A stretch of DNA of 64,000 nt. Origin: Mugil cephalus (lineage: Eukaryota > Chordata > Actinopteri > Mugiliformes > Mugilidae). Below the pieces are notes generated by a model. It did no database searches. It was not told the DNA's origin and was given only the letters and a program-made list of their open reading frames with translations. Numbering within the stretch: position 1 is the stretch's first letter; each line of letters begins with the position of its first letter. The stretch covers positions 1,775,826 to 1,839,825 of the forward strand of contig NC_061788.1 in assembly GCF_022458985.1 (NCBI RefSeq), in the 5' to 3' direction. Shown here piece by piece: positions 19,548 through 33,288 of this stretch. A program made the position numbers and the translations under genes.

Positions 19548-22538
19548 AGTATAAAGTTAACATTCAAAGGCTCATCCACAACCCGGGTCACGGGTAAACG
19601 CAGTACCCTGAAACTATTTTACACACTTTTATGCCACCTACTCAAATAATTACGAATAATTTCCCTTTGAGCTCCTTATTTTCCTCAGAGAAAAAAGTGT
19701 CCATCCCGTGTCTCTTTCTGACTCGTCTTTAAAGACAATAAGAGGGGGACTTATTGATGAATTATTTCAGCTTTCTCCTATTTAGGACATACCCAAAGTA
19801 ACTGAATGCTGTTGATGAACATGTTGGAGCTCATTTATGGTCTTGGTCTCTTTTTAAAGCTAAGACTTCAAAAAAAGTCAGAATCTCTCTAAGTGGTTTT
19901 GTTCTGGAGGAATCAAAGTTGACACATAGTTAAAAATAAGAAGTAAAAGTAGTTTTTGGACTGAAAATACGACTGAAATGAACCGTTTGGACCCTTATCG
20001 ATACAAAAAGAGCATTTTGACCTGGATAATATTGATTGTTGGATCGATATGAGGCTTTTTTGGTGAATTTATGCTGTTGGTTCTGGTAAATTACAAATGG
20101 TTCAGGAGTGATCCACATTAGGATTCAGATTTAATGTATAAACTACCAATTACAAGTTTGGATAAGCCTTGTCATTGAACCCTTGAGCTCAGTATCTCCG
20201 GGAACTCCTTCAAGATTGCTGGAAAACCATTTCAGGTGACGACCTCATGAAGCTCATGGAGAGAATGTGTAAAGCAGTAATCAAAGCAGAGGGTGACTTT
20301 AGAAGAATCTAAAATATAAAATATGTTTTGAGCTATTTCACACTTTTTTGTCTACTACATAATTCCACATATTGGTTCATAGTTTTGATGCCTTCAGTGA
20401 GAATCTACAATGTAAATAGTCATGAAAATAAAAACCATTAAGAAGTCATGTCCAAACATTTGACTGGTAGTGTGTGTAAAACTTTTTGTAATTCCACAAG
20501 ATTGTTGCAAGTGTTATGAGAGACTAAAGCCTTTTGTCTGAATGCACAACTGAAAAATCACTGACTCACATTTATAGTTTAGTCCTAAACTTCCCTATAA
20601 GTCAGATAAATATGTCATTCACTACAAAGATATAAAAAGAGTCTGAAAATACCTTCCTGAATGTAGGTTAAGTTTCGCCTTTGTGTGTGTGTTGTTGCTT
20701 TTTAATGTTTATGGCAGAGACAGTGAAACGTGCTGATAAACATTGGACCACACCTACTGCAATTAGTGTTTCGGTTTTAGACACAGGGTTACAGCACAGA
20801 CTGATGGGGAGGACGACTCACCCATTTAAATTCTGTGATGCCAAGATAAAGTTTTTTTTTTTTTTTTTTGCTTTGTACTCCTATGACTAACACAGCATTA
20901 GTCCAAATTAGGAGAAAACGTGATTTTAACTGCTGCCATGTATAAAGTACTAGAGACCCAATCCAACGGGTGACGTCACAGTGGGTTTGTCCATATTATA
21001 CACAGTCAATGGAATCCACTCTATGGGATTCAATGGGACATTTTTGTCTGCTAAGGTCACAGGAACATTTAGTTTTATGGAAAACAGTAAATTTTTCATA
21101 TTTGTTTTTGTAAAAACAAGTAATCAAACTGGTGTTTAAAGGGTTAAAATTCTTAAAATTATTAAATTTTTGGTAGTTTTGTAAAGTTTTTATTGTCACG
21201 TTTGTAGGTTTTATGGGAGGATCCAGATGTAGGATGCAGATAAAGGATGAGGCAGGGGATCAAGGAAAAATGTATTTAATAATAAACAAAAAAACTGGCA
21301 GGATGGCAAAAACACAAGAGAAAGACAGGGGCTATATATACACACAAGGGCAGAGGTATGACGAGACACAGGTGAAACTAATGAGGGCAATCACACCAGG
21401 AGAAACCAATAATCAATCAAAGTAAAACACAAGCAGACAGAACAGACAGGAAACAAGAAACTTAACAAAATAAAACTAGACTTTTTAGACTTTTACAATC
21501 AAAATATTTGAGAACGTGTTGTTACAGATGAATCCTTTAAACAAAGAAACCTGAAATAATTCATCAACTCATTATGACTTACAGACTATTATTAAAGTAG
21601 CTAAATCAGTCTCACAAGGATCAGTTTTAGTCCTGAATGCAAAGTGTTGCTCCCAAAGCATGCGAGATTGATTACAACTGACCAAACAACCACATCAGAC
21701 ACTGTTTTTGCCAACTATTTTTGTATATTTGTTCATAATGCTAATCCTGTAATCCTGTGATTACTTTTTATTTTAATTTTACTTTAATCTAATTTTATTT
21801 TATTTTATATTTCTTATGTTTACTTTTATGTGCAACAAAGCTATAGTAACAAAGTAGTTTCCCTCATGGATCATTAAAGTCTGTCTAAGTCTAAGTCAAA
21901 GTGAAATTACTCATAATAGAGGTGATGTAAAAGTGTATAAAAAGTGTTTTAGGGTACTGCAGTTACCCGTAATTTTAATTTGAATGCTTTATGTCCATTG
22001 TCCATAATTGTCTTCCTATACTTCTATGCTCCTGACTCAAATACAACTTGAAAGCAAGAAAACATGAGAGATAACATATGTTCACAAACTACTGTTAATT
22101 TATTTTGTCAGAACTTGACAGAAATCTGAGGTTTTAAATCAAAGACAGGTCGGTTCAACAATCATGAAACACTTCTTAAGCTTCATTCTCATCTGCTCAG
22201 TAACAAAAATTAATCAACTTGATGAAAGATAATCAGGAATGCACAAGTTATTTACAAAATGTTTGAAGCTGAATTAATAGTAACAATAAACTATTGATCT
22301 GTAACGTTATTGTAAAACAAATTACAGATGATTTTCATTCAGTGAAGACAGAAACATCAACCTGCTCATTTCAAATGATTCATGAAACAAAACTTTGAAC
22401 ATATTTACAAAAACATGCGAAATGATTATGTTCATTGAGGGTTAACACATTTAATCTGAACCAACACTTAACATTGTCTGTAGGTTCAAACTAGTATAAT
22501 CCTATAACAAACTGAATAAACTGCAGATTAATCTGAGT
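19548..22538. repeat. 3' flank of GTPase copy B: second arm of the segmental duplication
   Basis: Pairs with 10255-12868. It differs by a Tc1-like 3' end inserted or retained at about 20170-20475 and by small indels. It holds the presumed 3' UTR of copy B (candidate AATAAA on minus at 22099-22104). No separate gene is visible. Confidence 0.8.
20170..20475 (+). mobile_element. Tc1-like 3' end
   Basis: The phrases AACATATTTTGAG-like (here AAAATATGTTTTGAGCT), TTTCACACTTTTTTGT, ACTACATAATTCCACATAT and AAACATTTGACTGGTAGTGT are the standard 3' end of a fish Tc1 family. Just upstream a frame reads LRELLQDCWKTISGDDLMKL, the end of its transposase. The rest of the element is missing. Confidence 0.8.
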
Positions 22539-25437
22539 CTAGACTTCAGTGCCCCTCATTTCAACCTCGCTTTTTGTCAACTTTTTCCACATTCTTGCAG
22601 CGTACTGGATCCCACTCTGGAGGTGTTTGTTGGTTTGTTGAGCCATTTCTTTCAACCTCTGAAACTTCTCTGTGTCTCCTTTTATTTTCATCCTCTCCAT
22701 GAGGAAGTCATAGTGGACATAAGTGGACACTGAATCAACATTCAGGGCGATGAGTTTAAGTCTTTCAACGTGTCGGTAGGCCTCCTCCAGCCACTTCTCT
22801 TTATCTTTTTCAAGATTTTCTATTTCTTGTTGAAGTCCTTCCAAAATACTGGTTTTCTTTGCAGCTTCTGCTTTGTTGCTTTCATACCTCATTTTCACTT
22901 CTTCCACTGTTTTTGTGACCTTCCGTGTCTTTTTCACATAGACCCATTTGTCTTTGACGTGAGCTGATGCCAGACAGTTCCTGCTACAAACCGTACAGCG
23001 GTCGTTCTTCATCACCTCACAGTATTCAGGTTTCCAGGCCACTGTGCATCCAGGATAGTGACAGTTCTCCTCACAATGTGTGCAACGGACAGCTCCTTCA
23101 AAGAAGAACAGTCCCCACATCCTGCCACCAGTAGCTTCTTTTTCTGTGTAGGGCTCATCAACTTCTATAGTGAACTCTTCATTCATCTTCATTTCTCGTT
23201 CATGTTTCTTCAGAGCTTCTTCGGTCTGTCTGAGCTCTCTCTGCTTCAGTTCAGTCATGTGAATTCTGTCGTTCAGGTTTTGGATGGAGGCCGTCAGTCT
23301 TATGCGTTCTTTCAGAACAGACAAAGTTTCCTCCAGTTTCTGAGGAGCAGTTTTTTCCATGAAAGCAATGAGTCCCTCCATTCCTTCAACCGATATTTGA
23401 TGTGCATCTTCTAGTTTCTGTGTTTGCTGTGATCGGTCTTGATGCTGGCGGTTGTTGAACAGGAAGTGAACGAGGTGTCCCTCCTCATTTTTGGCACATT
23501 TAATATTTGCGACTCTAAGGGCTTCAAGGGTATCTATAGGTGTTATCCCGTCTGAATGTGTCATAAGAGCTACGATGTTTTTCTCCAGGTCTTTTCCAAA
23601 CAGAGACATCACTGAATCAAAGACGTATGACAGTCGGTCACTGAGTCGATTCTCGCTGGCCTTCATCACCACACCCACAACATCCACTTCATGAACTCCA
23701 TCCTCCGACCGAAACCAGTCAAACAATCTTTGACTAACAACGACATCATGTTCGATTGTTTCGGTGCTTCCATATCCAGGAGTATCGATGATGGTCAGAG
23801 AGTAGGGCAGAGTTTGACCCTCAAAACCAAAGATCTTGTACACAATCACATCTGTTGTCTGACTTTCTGACTGATTTTTTTTCTCCTCCTCCTCCTCCAG
23901 GATGTGGAACCAGACGTCATCCTCAAACTTCACTCCCATGGTGTAGTTCACCAGAAAGTTGACCAGAGTAGATTTTCCTGCTCCTGTTTCACCAACAAGT
24001 AAGATGGTTTTATTGGGCAAGTCCACATTTCTTCTACCAAAGGTCACTCTTCTTAAAGTCCCAACAGTCTCTGTCTTTGTTGTCAGCTTGAAGCAGGAAG
24101 GAGATCCTTCTTGGATCACGTCACATTTTGGGATGATGCTTCTGAATTTTGATGACGTGTTAGTATCCCTGTAGTGGAGAAAACACATGCAAAAAAAGTT
24201 ACAAAACCATCTGTAAAGAATTTGGAAGCCACAAATAATCCATAGAGAGTCAGACAGATTGAAGACGACTGTTCCCCTCCACAGGAGTGGTCCACAAACA
24301 AACATCACTCCATCATAGTGGGAGAGGAACCAGAGGAACCCAGGGGAACTTCTAAGCAGCTAAAGGCCTCTCTCACATTGGCTGATGTTAATGTTGATGA
24401 ATCCACTCAACAACCAAAGACACTGCTCTCTGTCCACAAAGAACATTTGGGACAATGTTTAGTGGACAGATGAGACCAGAGTAGAATAGTTTGGTTTAAA
24501 TGTTTGGGCATCGTCATGTTTGGAGATGAACCAACACTGCATTCCAGCATCAGAACCTCATCCCTCCATGAAACATGGGGGCGCTAATGTCCTGGTTTGG
24601 GCCTGTTCTGCTGCATCTGCTCATCATTGATGGACCAATGAACTGTGAATTCTACCAGTGAACTCTGAAAGAAAATGGAATGAAGGATGAATGTTTAGGT
24701 ATGGCCAATCAAAGTCCTGACCTTAATCCAACTGTTGCAGCATCAGTTCATGAGAGGGAACTACCAACATCTCAGAACGGAAGTGGTTCTGTTTTGAGGA
24801 ATGAAGTCAAATTCCTCCAAGCTTCTGCAGACACTAATCAGCTGTTACCACAAACATTTAGTTACAAGGTACAAATTGATATTGTAACGACTTGCCTGTC
24901 ATTCAAAAGTCGTGTGAGAGGATGAGATAAGGTCCTGTATATTTTGTGTGACGTGTTGCTGCTGGTTCATGTAAGCACGCTGAGTCCAGGTGAGTTTCAA
25001 GCATTTAATAAACCTTTCAGATTACACATGCCTAAAGATGGAGAACGTGTACACTGGTGGCGAATATATAACAAAGCAATAAACTGAACAAAAGCGGTCA
25101 ACAAAAATTGCGGCTACATGAGTCAACCCTCAAATTAGACAACAATTCAAAATGAAAAGTAGTTTCAAAAGAAAGGGGGAAGAAGAGAAACGTGGTGGCA
25201 GACAGTGGTGAGTGAAGCACTTCACGAGTGTTAGCTGAGGAACTACGGAGGAGAGACAATAGAATAAAGTTCCACTTCTACTCTTCTTTCTTTGATGTTA
25301 GCATTAGTTAGCCTAGCTAGCAGAGTAGCGTGTCCAGGTCTAGTGTCTCATTAACCTGTTCAGATGTACTTATCTGAGTTATAGATAGTAATATATACAT
25401 AGATGGTTAATTATTTTAATGTTACTCACATTGCCAT
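22539..25437 (-). CDS. AIG1/septin-like P-loop GTPase with Cys-rich module, copy B
   Basis: 545 residues by joining 25437-25430 (ATGGCAAT) to 24168-22539; the start reads MAMDTNTSSKFRS as in copy A. Motifs: GETGAGKST in the P-loop, DTPGYG, MTHSDG, then CTHCEENCHYPGC and CTVCSRNC in the Cys-rich module, followed by the charged coiled coil and the shared tail GIQYAARMWKKLT. The acidic run after the first helix is expanded (LEEEEEKKNQSE) by extra GAG-type codons compared with A. The open frame can be read 47 codons beyond the splice acceptor into antisense Tc1 DNA (to 24308), which I regard as intron. The intron is about 1.26 kb and lacks the hAT element present in A. Upstream, a probable leader exon ends at 25677 with CAG|GTAAGAGC, so copy B has the most complete gene model of the array. 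Biological role unknown. Confidence 0.86.
24183..24880 (+). mobile_element. Tc1-like remnant in intron of copy B (best preserved)
   Basis: Reads from the N-terminal third to the C-terminus of a Tc1-like transposase in several frames: a KHGG-type block near 24565, the hallmark NQSPDLNP at about 24707-24733 and the tail LRNEVKFLQASADTNQLLPQ near 24795-24855. The D-D-E/D blocks are not in one frame. It is in opposite orientation to the host gene. Confidence 0.85.
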
Positions 25438-25676
25438 GGCGATTGTTGGTGATTCGCACAGTGATGAAGGAGCGAGTGAATGAAGTCTTTGAAAAAGAGA
25501 AAAAAATAGTTTCTGTTGAATATGACAGTGATAACGGATCAATGATTTACTATTAAACTAGAGGTTCCTGCCTTGTGCAACAAAACTCTTACATTGGTGA
25601 ATTTAGGTCTAACACTTAACATTCATATTCAGACATTTTAAGTAATTTCATGGTTCATCCTGGATGTTGCTCTTAC

Positions 25677-25745
25677 CTGCTCGTTGTTGCTTGTTGAATG
25701 GCAGCAGAGAGGAAGTCAACCTGGTTTCACATAAACACCCACACT
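25677..25745 (-). other. Probable 5' leader exon of copy B
   Basis: On the minus strand this segment ends in CGAGCAG|GTAAGAGC, a near-consensus donor, about 190 bases upstream of the ATG exon. The same segment is found at 38168-38215 (D), and with a damaged donor in A; in C it is deleted. No ATG-initiated frame of note lies in it, so it is taken as 5' UTR. Its upstream edge is uncertain. Confidence 0.5.
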
Positions 25746-28560
25746 ATTCCAAACTTCCCCTGGAGTACAGCAGCATGACATTATTTAACCAGAAAATTAA
25801 AGTCACTCACATTAAATCACATCAATCAACAACAAGTTGCAATTTGACAATGATTTAATATTTATTTGAAACCTTATATATTTTCCTTATTAGAGCACAC
25901 AGCTTAAATAGAAATACATGCATCTATGTCATCTGAATAAAGTTAAAGTTCTATAAAAAAACAAACAAACAAAAAAAAATACTTACTTTATCACTAAACG
26001 ATCATTCAGGTGTTTCTGCAGATGATTTAGAACTTCAGGTTACTGCACAGACCAGAGACACACAAGGAGACGACACAACCAAACATCTATTACCAGCAGA
26101 GTCTAGTCACACACAGAAACTCATCTTACGGCTTTATTGAACTTTCTTTTTTAGAAATAAGGAACTAAGAAAGAGAGAACTAGATTAAAGAAGACAACCG
26201 CAACAAATAGAAGCAGTTGGTGGTTCACTGTTTGAATAGTACAACAGTCCTTCACAAATGCAATGTAAGCAGCCAGTACATGTTACTGGCAGAGACGAAG
26301 ACGTCATCAGGTGGTCGAACCACTTCTTTTTCAGACAGACAACAAACTGCACACATCATCTTTTTTCCTGCTTCTCCTTTTGTCGCTTCCTTATTTATGA
26401 TTGTTTCATAAATTCAAATTTGACAAGACGAGCTTGTGATTGTAGAGTAAACAAAGAATATTAAAACTTATCTCAGCAGCCTCAGTACTTGTAGTTGTCT
26501 CCTACACATCTCGTTATCATCTGAACACATTTATCCAATCCGAATGTCTCTCGCTTAGACCAACTGTAACTAACTACACTATTTAATGCAGATATTTTTA
26601 GCCGTTTTTTTTTCTGAAACTTCAAATTAAAGTTCAACAAGATCTATGCATGAACACATACTCCTGAGGTAACGTGAGGACAGGACTCCTAACTATTGTT
26701 GTGCTAATTAAAATACAAATATAATGAGAAAGAACATTTCAAAAAGTCTCACTGCAGCCACCAACACCATATGTTAAATCCAGCCGAAGCATCAATGTTG
26801 ACCCAAGAAAATGGTAAAAAATATACATAAAAGATGTAAATATTAATCATTTTACTCACCTGAGCTTAAGAAACTATTCAGAGTCCTCATATTGCCCATA
26901 TTGATGATCTGAATGTTTCCCAGGCTGGGTCAGGTTAGCTAGGACCAGGAATACCCCACAATATCCAGCTTTTCCAAGTCCACCATGAAAATGTCTTTTT
27001 AAGAAGATCTACAACCAAATCAATGGCCTCTCCTCTTGCCTCCATCGTAGCTTCAACAAATATCAAAATGTTAATGGGGATGATTTGCTTGTGCAGCTCT
27101 CAACAAATGAACATGTCCTGCTAGCTTGGTTTAAACACACCGGTTCTCTGACGTCCAATGACGTCCGTAGATCACAGAGAAGGAATAAAAATACCAACTG
27201 GAAATATGACTGGTTAAAGGAACAACGATGTGTTTTAGGTTCAGTCATTAAGGTCCAGGCAGATACCTTTGACTTTGGCTGAAATATGACGATGGATAAA
27301 TGTAAGTCAGCGATTTTGATGAGGTTTAGGCCGGCAGAGAAGGCAGAGACACTGAAGTGTGCTGATAAATGTTGAACCACACCAACTGCAATTACTTCCA
27401 CAATCTCAATGTTTCGGTTTCAAGTACTCCATCAAAAAAGTGACTTGGGTAGAAGTTTCTTAAGCACCACACTGATGATATAGTTTTTGATCAATCACTG
27501 TTCAATGACCCTGATCATTTGGAGAAGTTATGAGATTATAATGGGTGTGTATTGCGCGGAATGTTTGTGCCAGAGTGGTGACATCATCACTTAGAGTGGG
27601 GGAAGTTGTCTGAAATTGTCTGAAACTTTTCTTTTTTCACGCTCAACCCGGCTACAATTTATACTCTACACACATGATTTTTTCCACACTTGTAGACAAA
27701 CTTGCTCTCTCTCTCACATTGTGCTCGTCAAAGCAGTGAGACGTACAGAATTTAAACTGTGAGCCTCTGAGCATGGTCACATCCACCTCTGCTCACCATT
27801 GACTGTAAAGATTTTGTCAGAAAAGCAGAAGGGACCCGTGTTTTAAACTCGCACTTGTCTCCAATATATTTAATCTAGAAAGACAAAAAACATATCAAAG
27901 TCTTGAGGAAGGTCTTAAGACGCCCATGGTCTGCATGTTTTTCTTATAGGAGCTAACATTTTGTCACAGTAAGCCCAAATGTGAGACCAGCGCATAGGAA
28001 GAGAAAAAATTGCCCCTTTTCTTCACATTTTAGTCTCTGCCCAGCACGCCTCTGTCGTCATTGTCAACCACCTCAAGTTGCAGCTGATCACTGTCTCCCA
28101 TACATTTCTGTTACAACAGTACACACCAACACACACTCCTCTCCCACACACACACATAAACACACAGGTAACTTTATGTTATTACACCTATAGTTATATA
28201 TTAGCATTAGCATTTCTATCATAGGCTCTAATAGCGTCTAAATTGAAAAACTAATTTAAAAATGTTGAAGAGCTGTTGTGTTACTGACTGAACCAACAGA
28301 TTTGAAAAGCAGTCAGAGATATATTTTTACATATATCTGCCAAAGAAAAGAGAAGTAAATGGGTCGTTGCATTAGAAGAAACAACTGGAATCCACCAGGT
28401 GTCAACCTCCAGGTCTGAGCCACGAAGCCCATGCGGAAGTGCTCTTATGAACTTACAATTCATCGAGTGGCTACTTGTGCCTGCAAAAAGGAGCAAATCC
28501 CCATAGACCCCCATGTTAAAAAGCACAACTTTACAGCATTATTAAACATGTTTACAGCCT
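25745..28560. repeat. 5' flank of copy B, duplicated upstream of copy C
   Basis: 25860-27420 matches 33640-35160 almost throughout (including a segment ending GATAAA|GTAAGT on minus that could be another leader exon, 26000 and 33805). 27480-28050 matches 35165-35600, where it is fused to copy D. The short ORFs here (for example 27063-27401) recur only because the DNA is duplicated. 28050-28560 is not duplicated and has a small CACA-rich patch at 28120-28165. No gene recognised. Confidence 0.7.
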
Positions 28561-28564
28561 GGTA

Positions 28565-29335
28565 CAAAAAAGGTGGGTTTGGAGGAAAGGTAGAGTTGGG
28601 TGTCGTCGGCATGTGTTTTCTGATGTTGTGGCCAAGGGAAAGGATGTAGATAAAGGAGGGTTCCCAGGACAGAGCCTTGGGGAATACCGGATGTGACAAG
28701 GGAGGGTTGGGAGCAGTGGGAGCTGACCTTGATGTAGTGGGTGCTGCTGGAGAGGTAGGACTTTAACCAGAGAAGCGGTGTGTCAGTGATGCCAATGGAG
28801 GAGAGTCTGTTGATGAGAACTGAGTGTGATTGTATTGCAGGCCCAGTTAGGTCGAGGAGGATGAGGATAGATAGGAAACCGGAATCTGCAGCAGTCAGGA
28901 GGTTGGTGATGATTTTGAGTACAGACGTTTTGATGCTCTGGCGGGGGCGGAAACCTGACAGAAATTCTTCATAGATGTTATTATGGGATAAGTGGGGGTG
29001 AAGCTGAGTGGCGATTGTTTTTTCTATGATTTTGAATGAGAAGGGGAGATTTGAGATGGGCCAGAGGTTGTTGAGATTGGGGTCTGAGCTAGGTTTTTTG
29101 AGAATGGGGGTTATGGCAGCTGTTTTGAGTGATAAAAGTATGCCGGAGGAGAGCGAGGAGTGGATGATGGTGGTGATTACTGGTGCTAGGTCAGGGGGGA
29201 CAGACTTTAACTAGGGATGTGGGAAGGGGATCCAGGTGGCAGGTGGAGGGCTTTGATTTCTGAATAAAGGAAGTGACTTCTGTCACGGTGGGGAATGTGA
29301 AGCAAGTCAAAGGGTGGCCGAAGTCAAAGGGCAGC
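28565..29335 (-). mobile_element. L2-type LINE fragment (reverse transcriptase)
   Basis: The minus strand reads as part of a non-LTR reverse transcriptase in order: AAITPILKKPSSDPNLNN, FIIEK-type block (SFKIIEKTIATQLHPHL), a GFRPRQSIKTSVLKI stretch, LLWLKSYLSSSTHYIKVSSH, SGIPQGSVLG and finally ADDTQLYLS (28582-28610), the catalytic core. Between PQGSVLG and ADD a short segment is lost, and the first D-containing block is altered. Both the 5' region and the end after ADD are missing. The wording matches L2/Maui-type fish LINEs. Confidence 0.85.
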
Positions 29336-30838
29336 CCTGGACTCCCAGTGTGGAGCACTCTTGAATCATCTGTACTTTAACAACTGATTAACCCTTGTAA
29401 TGTGATAGAAAGTTACCCGCATCTTTTGTGTTAGGAGATCAAAATTGTCCCACAACTTAATCCGGCTCAAAATTGTCAAAAACATTTCTCATCCAGTTTT
29501 GTCCACTTTATATCTGACTTGTTATTCATTAATATTCATAACCACAGTATTATATGGCATTTTCTGGGCCAATAGACCTTTTATCTTTGAAACTAAAACA
29601 TTGTCTATGAGCCAGTATTCTTGGCAGGTCATATCTGACTCATAACACCACATATGTCACTTTCTTGTTAAAGACTTTCAGAATTTACTAAGATGGTGAA
29701 AAAATATTTAGTTGTGTTTAAATATCTGTTCTTGGGGATAGTATGAAGCTCATCCTCATAAAAGCAAGGAAAATGTACTTTTTGAACTTGGTCAAATTTG
29801 ACCCTAACACAATATAAGGGTTAAAGAACCTGCAGCAACATTTACTCTTGTGTTGAGGCACTTGTACTTTACTTAAATATTTTCATTTTATTAAAGTATT
29901 CTTAGACTTTTTAGACTTCTACAACCAAAATATTTGAGAACTTGTTTTTACAGATGAAACCTTTAAACAAAGAAAGCTGAAATAATTCATCAACTCATTA
30001 TTATGACGTATAGACTATTATAAAAATAGCTAAATCAGTCCCACAAGGATCAGTTTTAGTCCTGAATGCAAGGAGTTGCTCCCAAAGTATATGAATTTGA
30101 GTGAATTTACTCATAGAAGTGATTTAAGTAAAGTTAAGTGACGTAAAAGTGTATAAAATGTGTTTCAGGGTACTGCAGTTACCCGTAATTTTAATTTGAA
30201 CATTAACTTTCTATTCACTAGGGAATGTATCCCCAGAAAAATAATGCTCTTTGGCCAATGAGACGAAGTAGAGACACATTGTCCATATTTATACTCGGGT
30301 AATTCTATTCCCCTAAGTCATACCCAAGAAAATACAACTTGAAAGCAGGAAAACATCAGAGATAACATATGTTCACAAACTATTCTTAATTTATTTTGTC
30401 AGAACTTGACAGAAATCTGAGGTTTTAAATCACAGACAGGTTGTTTCAACAATCATGAAATAATTCTTCAGCTTCATTCTCATCGGCTTAATGACAGAAA
30501 TGAATCAACTTGATGAAAGATAATCAGGAATGCACAAGTTATTTACAAGATGTTGGAAGCGGAATTAATAGTAACAATAAACTATTGATCTGTAACATTA
30601 TTGTAAAATCGGTGAAAAAAATTACAGATTATTTTCATTCATTGAAAACAGAAATATCTACCTGCTCATTTCAAATGATTCATGAAACAAACCTTTGACC
30701 ATATTTACAAAAACATCCAAAATGATTATGTTCATTGAGAGTTAACACATTTCATCTGAATCAACACTTAAACTTGTCTGTAGGTTCGAACTAGTATAAT
30801 CTTAAAATAAACTGAATAAACTGCAGATTATTCTGAGT
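29336..30838. other. Region between the LINE and copy C; 3' flank of copy C
   Basis: 29336-29880 shows no gene. From about 29890 the sequence pairs with the 3' flanks of copies A and B (from about 11520 and 21480), but is shorter. It holds the presumed 3' UTR of copy C, with a candidate AATAAA on minus at 30390-30395. Confidence 0.65.
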
Positions 30839-33288
30839 CTAGACCTCAGTGTCTCTCATTTCATCATCGCTTCTGGTCAACCTGCTCCACATTCTTGCAG
30901 CGTACTGGATCCCACTCTGGAGGTGTTTGTTGACTTGTTGAGCCATTTCTTTCAACCTCTGAAACTTCTCTGTGTATCCTTTGATTTTCATCCTCTCGAT
31001 GAAGAAGCCCAAATGGACATGAGTGGACACTGAATCAACATGCAGGGCAATTAGCTCTAGTCTTTCAACGTGTTGGTAGGCTTCCTCCAGCCACTTCTCT
31101 TTATCTTTTTCAAGATTTTCTATTTCTTGTTGAAGTTTTTTCAGAAGACTGGTTTTCTTTGCAGCTTCTGCTTTATTGCTTTCATACCTATTTTTCATGT
31201 CTGTCAGTGTTTTCTTGACCCTCCGTGTTTTTTCCACATAGACCCATTTGTCTTTGACATGAGCTGATGCCAGACAGTTCCTGCTACAAACGGTACAGCG
31301 GCCTTTCTTCATCACCTCACAGTGTTCAGGTTTCCAGGCCACTGTGCATCCAGGATAGTGACAGTTCTCCTCACAATGTGTGCAACAGACAGCTCCTTCA
31401 AAGAAGAACAGTCCCCACATCCTCCCATCAGTAGCTTCTAGTTCTTTGTAGGCCTCATCAACTTCAATAGTGAACTGTTTATTCATCTTCATTTCTTGTT
31501 CATGTTTCTTCAGAGCTTCTTTGGTCTGTCTGAGCTCTCTCTGTTTCATTTCAGTCATGTGAATTCTGTCGTTCAGGTTTTGGATGCAGGCCGTCAGTCT
31601 GATGCGTTCATTCAGAACATCCGCGGTTTCCTTCAGTTCCCGAGCAGCAGTTTTTTCCATGAAAGCAACGAGTCCCTTCATTCCTTCAACAGATATTTGA
31701 TGTGCTTCTTCTAGTTTCTTTCTTTGTCTTTGCTGCGATCGGTCTTGATGCTGGCGGTTGTTAAACACGAAGTGAACGAGCTGTCCTTTATTATTTTTGG
31801 CACATTTAATCGTTGCGACTTTAAGGGCTTCAACGGCATCTGTAGGTGTTAGCCCGTCTGAATGTGTCATGAGAGCTACGATGTTTTTCTCCAGGTCTTT
31901 TCCAAACAGAGACATCACTGAATTAAAGACGTATGACAGTCGGTCACTGAGTCGATTGTCTGTGGCCTTCATCACCACACCCACAACATCCACTTCATGA
32001 ACTCCATCCTCCGACCGAAACCAGTCAAACAATCTTTGATTGACGACGACATCATGTTCGATTGCTTCAGTGCTTCCATATCCAGGAGTATCGATGATGG
32101 TCAGAGAGTAGGGCAGAGTTTGACCCTCAAAACCAAAGATCTTGTACACGATCACATCTGTTGTCTGACTTTCTGATTGACTTTTTTTCTCCTCCCCCTC
32201 TAGGATATCGAACCAGACATCATCCTCAAACTTCACTCCCATGCTGTAGTTGACCAGAAAGTTGACCAGAGTAGATTTTCCTGCTCCTGTTTCACCAACG
32301 AGTAAGATGGTCTTATTGGGCATGTCCACATTTCTTCTACCAAATGTCACTCTTCTTAAAGTCCCAACAGGCTCTGTCTTTGTTGTCAGCTTGAAGCAGG
32401 AAGGAGATCCTTCTTGGATCACTTCACATTTTGGGATGATGCTTCTGAATTTTGACAATGTGTTAGTATCCCTGTAGTGGAGAAAACACATCCAAAAAAG
32501 TTATCAGACTATCTGTAAAGAGTTTGAAGCCACAAATAATCCACAGAGAGTCAGACAGATTGAAGACGACTGTTCCCCTCCACAAGAGTGGTCCACCAAC
32601 AAACATCACTCCATCATAGTGGGAGAGGAACCAGAGGAACCCAGGGGAACTTCTAAGCAGCTAAAGGCCTCTCTCACATTGGCTGATGTTCATGTTGATG
32701 AATCCACTCAACAACCAAAGACACTGCTCTCTGTCCACAAAGAACATTTGGGACAATGTTCAGTGGACAGATGAGACCAGAGTAGAATAAAATTAGTTGA
32801 CTAGACTCAGTCTGTGGTAGTAATAGATGTTTGGTTGTGTTGTGTCCTGGTGTCTCTGGTCAGTGTAGTTAATCTAATCTGAATCTCTGCTACTCCGAAT
32901 CATCTGCAGAAACACCTGTACGATCATTTGGTGATAAAGTATGACTGTTTTTTGTTTGTTTGTTTTTTAGAACTTTAACAGTTATTCAGGTGACATAGAT
33001 GAATGTATTTCTATTTTAAGCTGTGCACTCCAATAAGGAAAATATATAAGATTTCAAATAAATGTTAAATCACAGTCAAATTGCAAAGGCGTCCTCTCCT
33101 CTTCTTCTTGGTTTGATTCTTCAAAATCTGATTTCTAATGTAAGTGAGACTTTAATTTTCTGGTTAAACAATGTTAGGCTGCCATACTCTAATACTCTAG
33201 TGTCTCATTAACCTGTTCAGATTTACTTATCTGAGTAATAGATATATACATGGATGGTTAATTATTTTAATGTTACTCACGTTGCCAT
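30839..33288 (-). CDS. AIG1/septin-like P-loop GTPase with Cys-rich module, copy C
   Basis: 546 residues by joining 33288-33281 (ATGGCAAC) to 32471-30839; the start reads MATDTNTLSKFRS. P-loop GETGAGKST, DTPGYG, MTHSDG, the Cys-rich module (CCTHCEENCHYPGC, CTVCSRNC) and the coiled-coil tail are all intact. Compared with A and B it has two extra residues in a Q/R-rich stretch (SQQRQRKKLEE) and a divergent segment after MEKTAA (RELKETADVLNERIRLTACI). Unlike A and B, the frame does not run through the acceptor far into antisense Tc1 DNA. Its ATG exon sits inside the loop of a large inverted duplication (32805-33190 and 33540-33920), and no leader exon like that of B and D is found between 33500 and 33560. 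Whether this copy is expressed therefore needs transcript evidence; its coding frame looks undamaged. Confidence 0.83.
32500..32793 (+). mobile_element. Tc1-like remnant in intron of copy C
   Basis: Same intron position and orientation as in copies A and B, but it stops at the point where the inverted duplication begins, so its right half is missing. Confidence 0.8.

Noticed and set aside
27063-27401. ORFs repeated at 27063-27401 and 34764-35161
   Set aside because: They recur because the 5' flank is segmentally duplicated. Frames differ between copies and no domain or splice context supports them.
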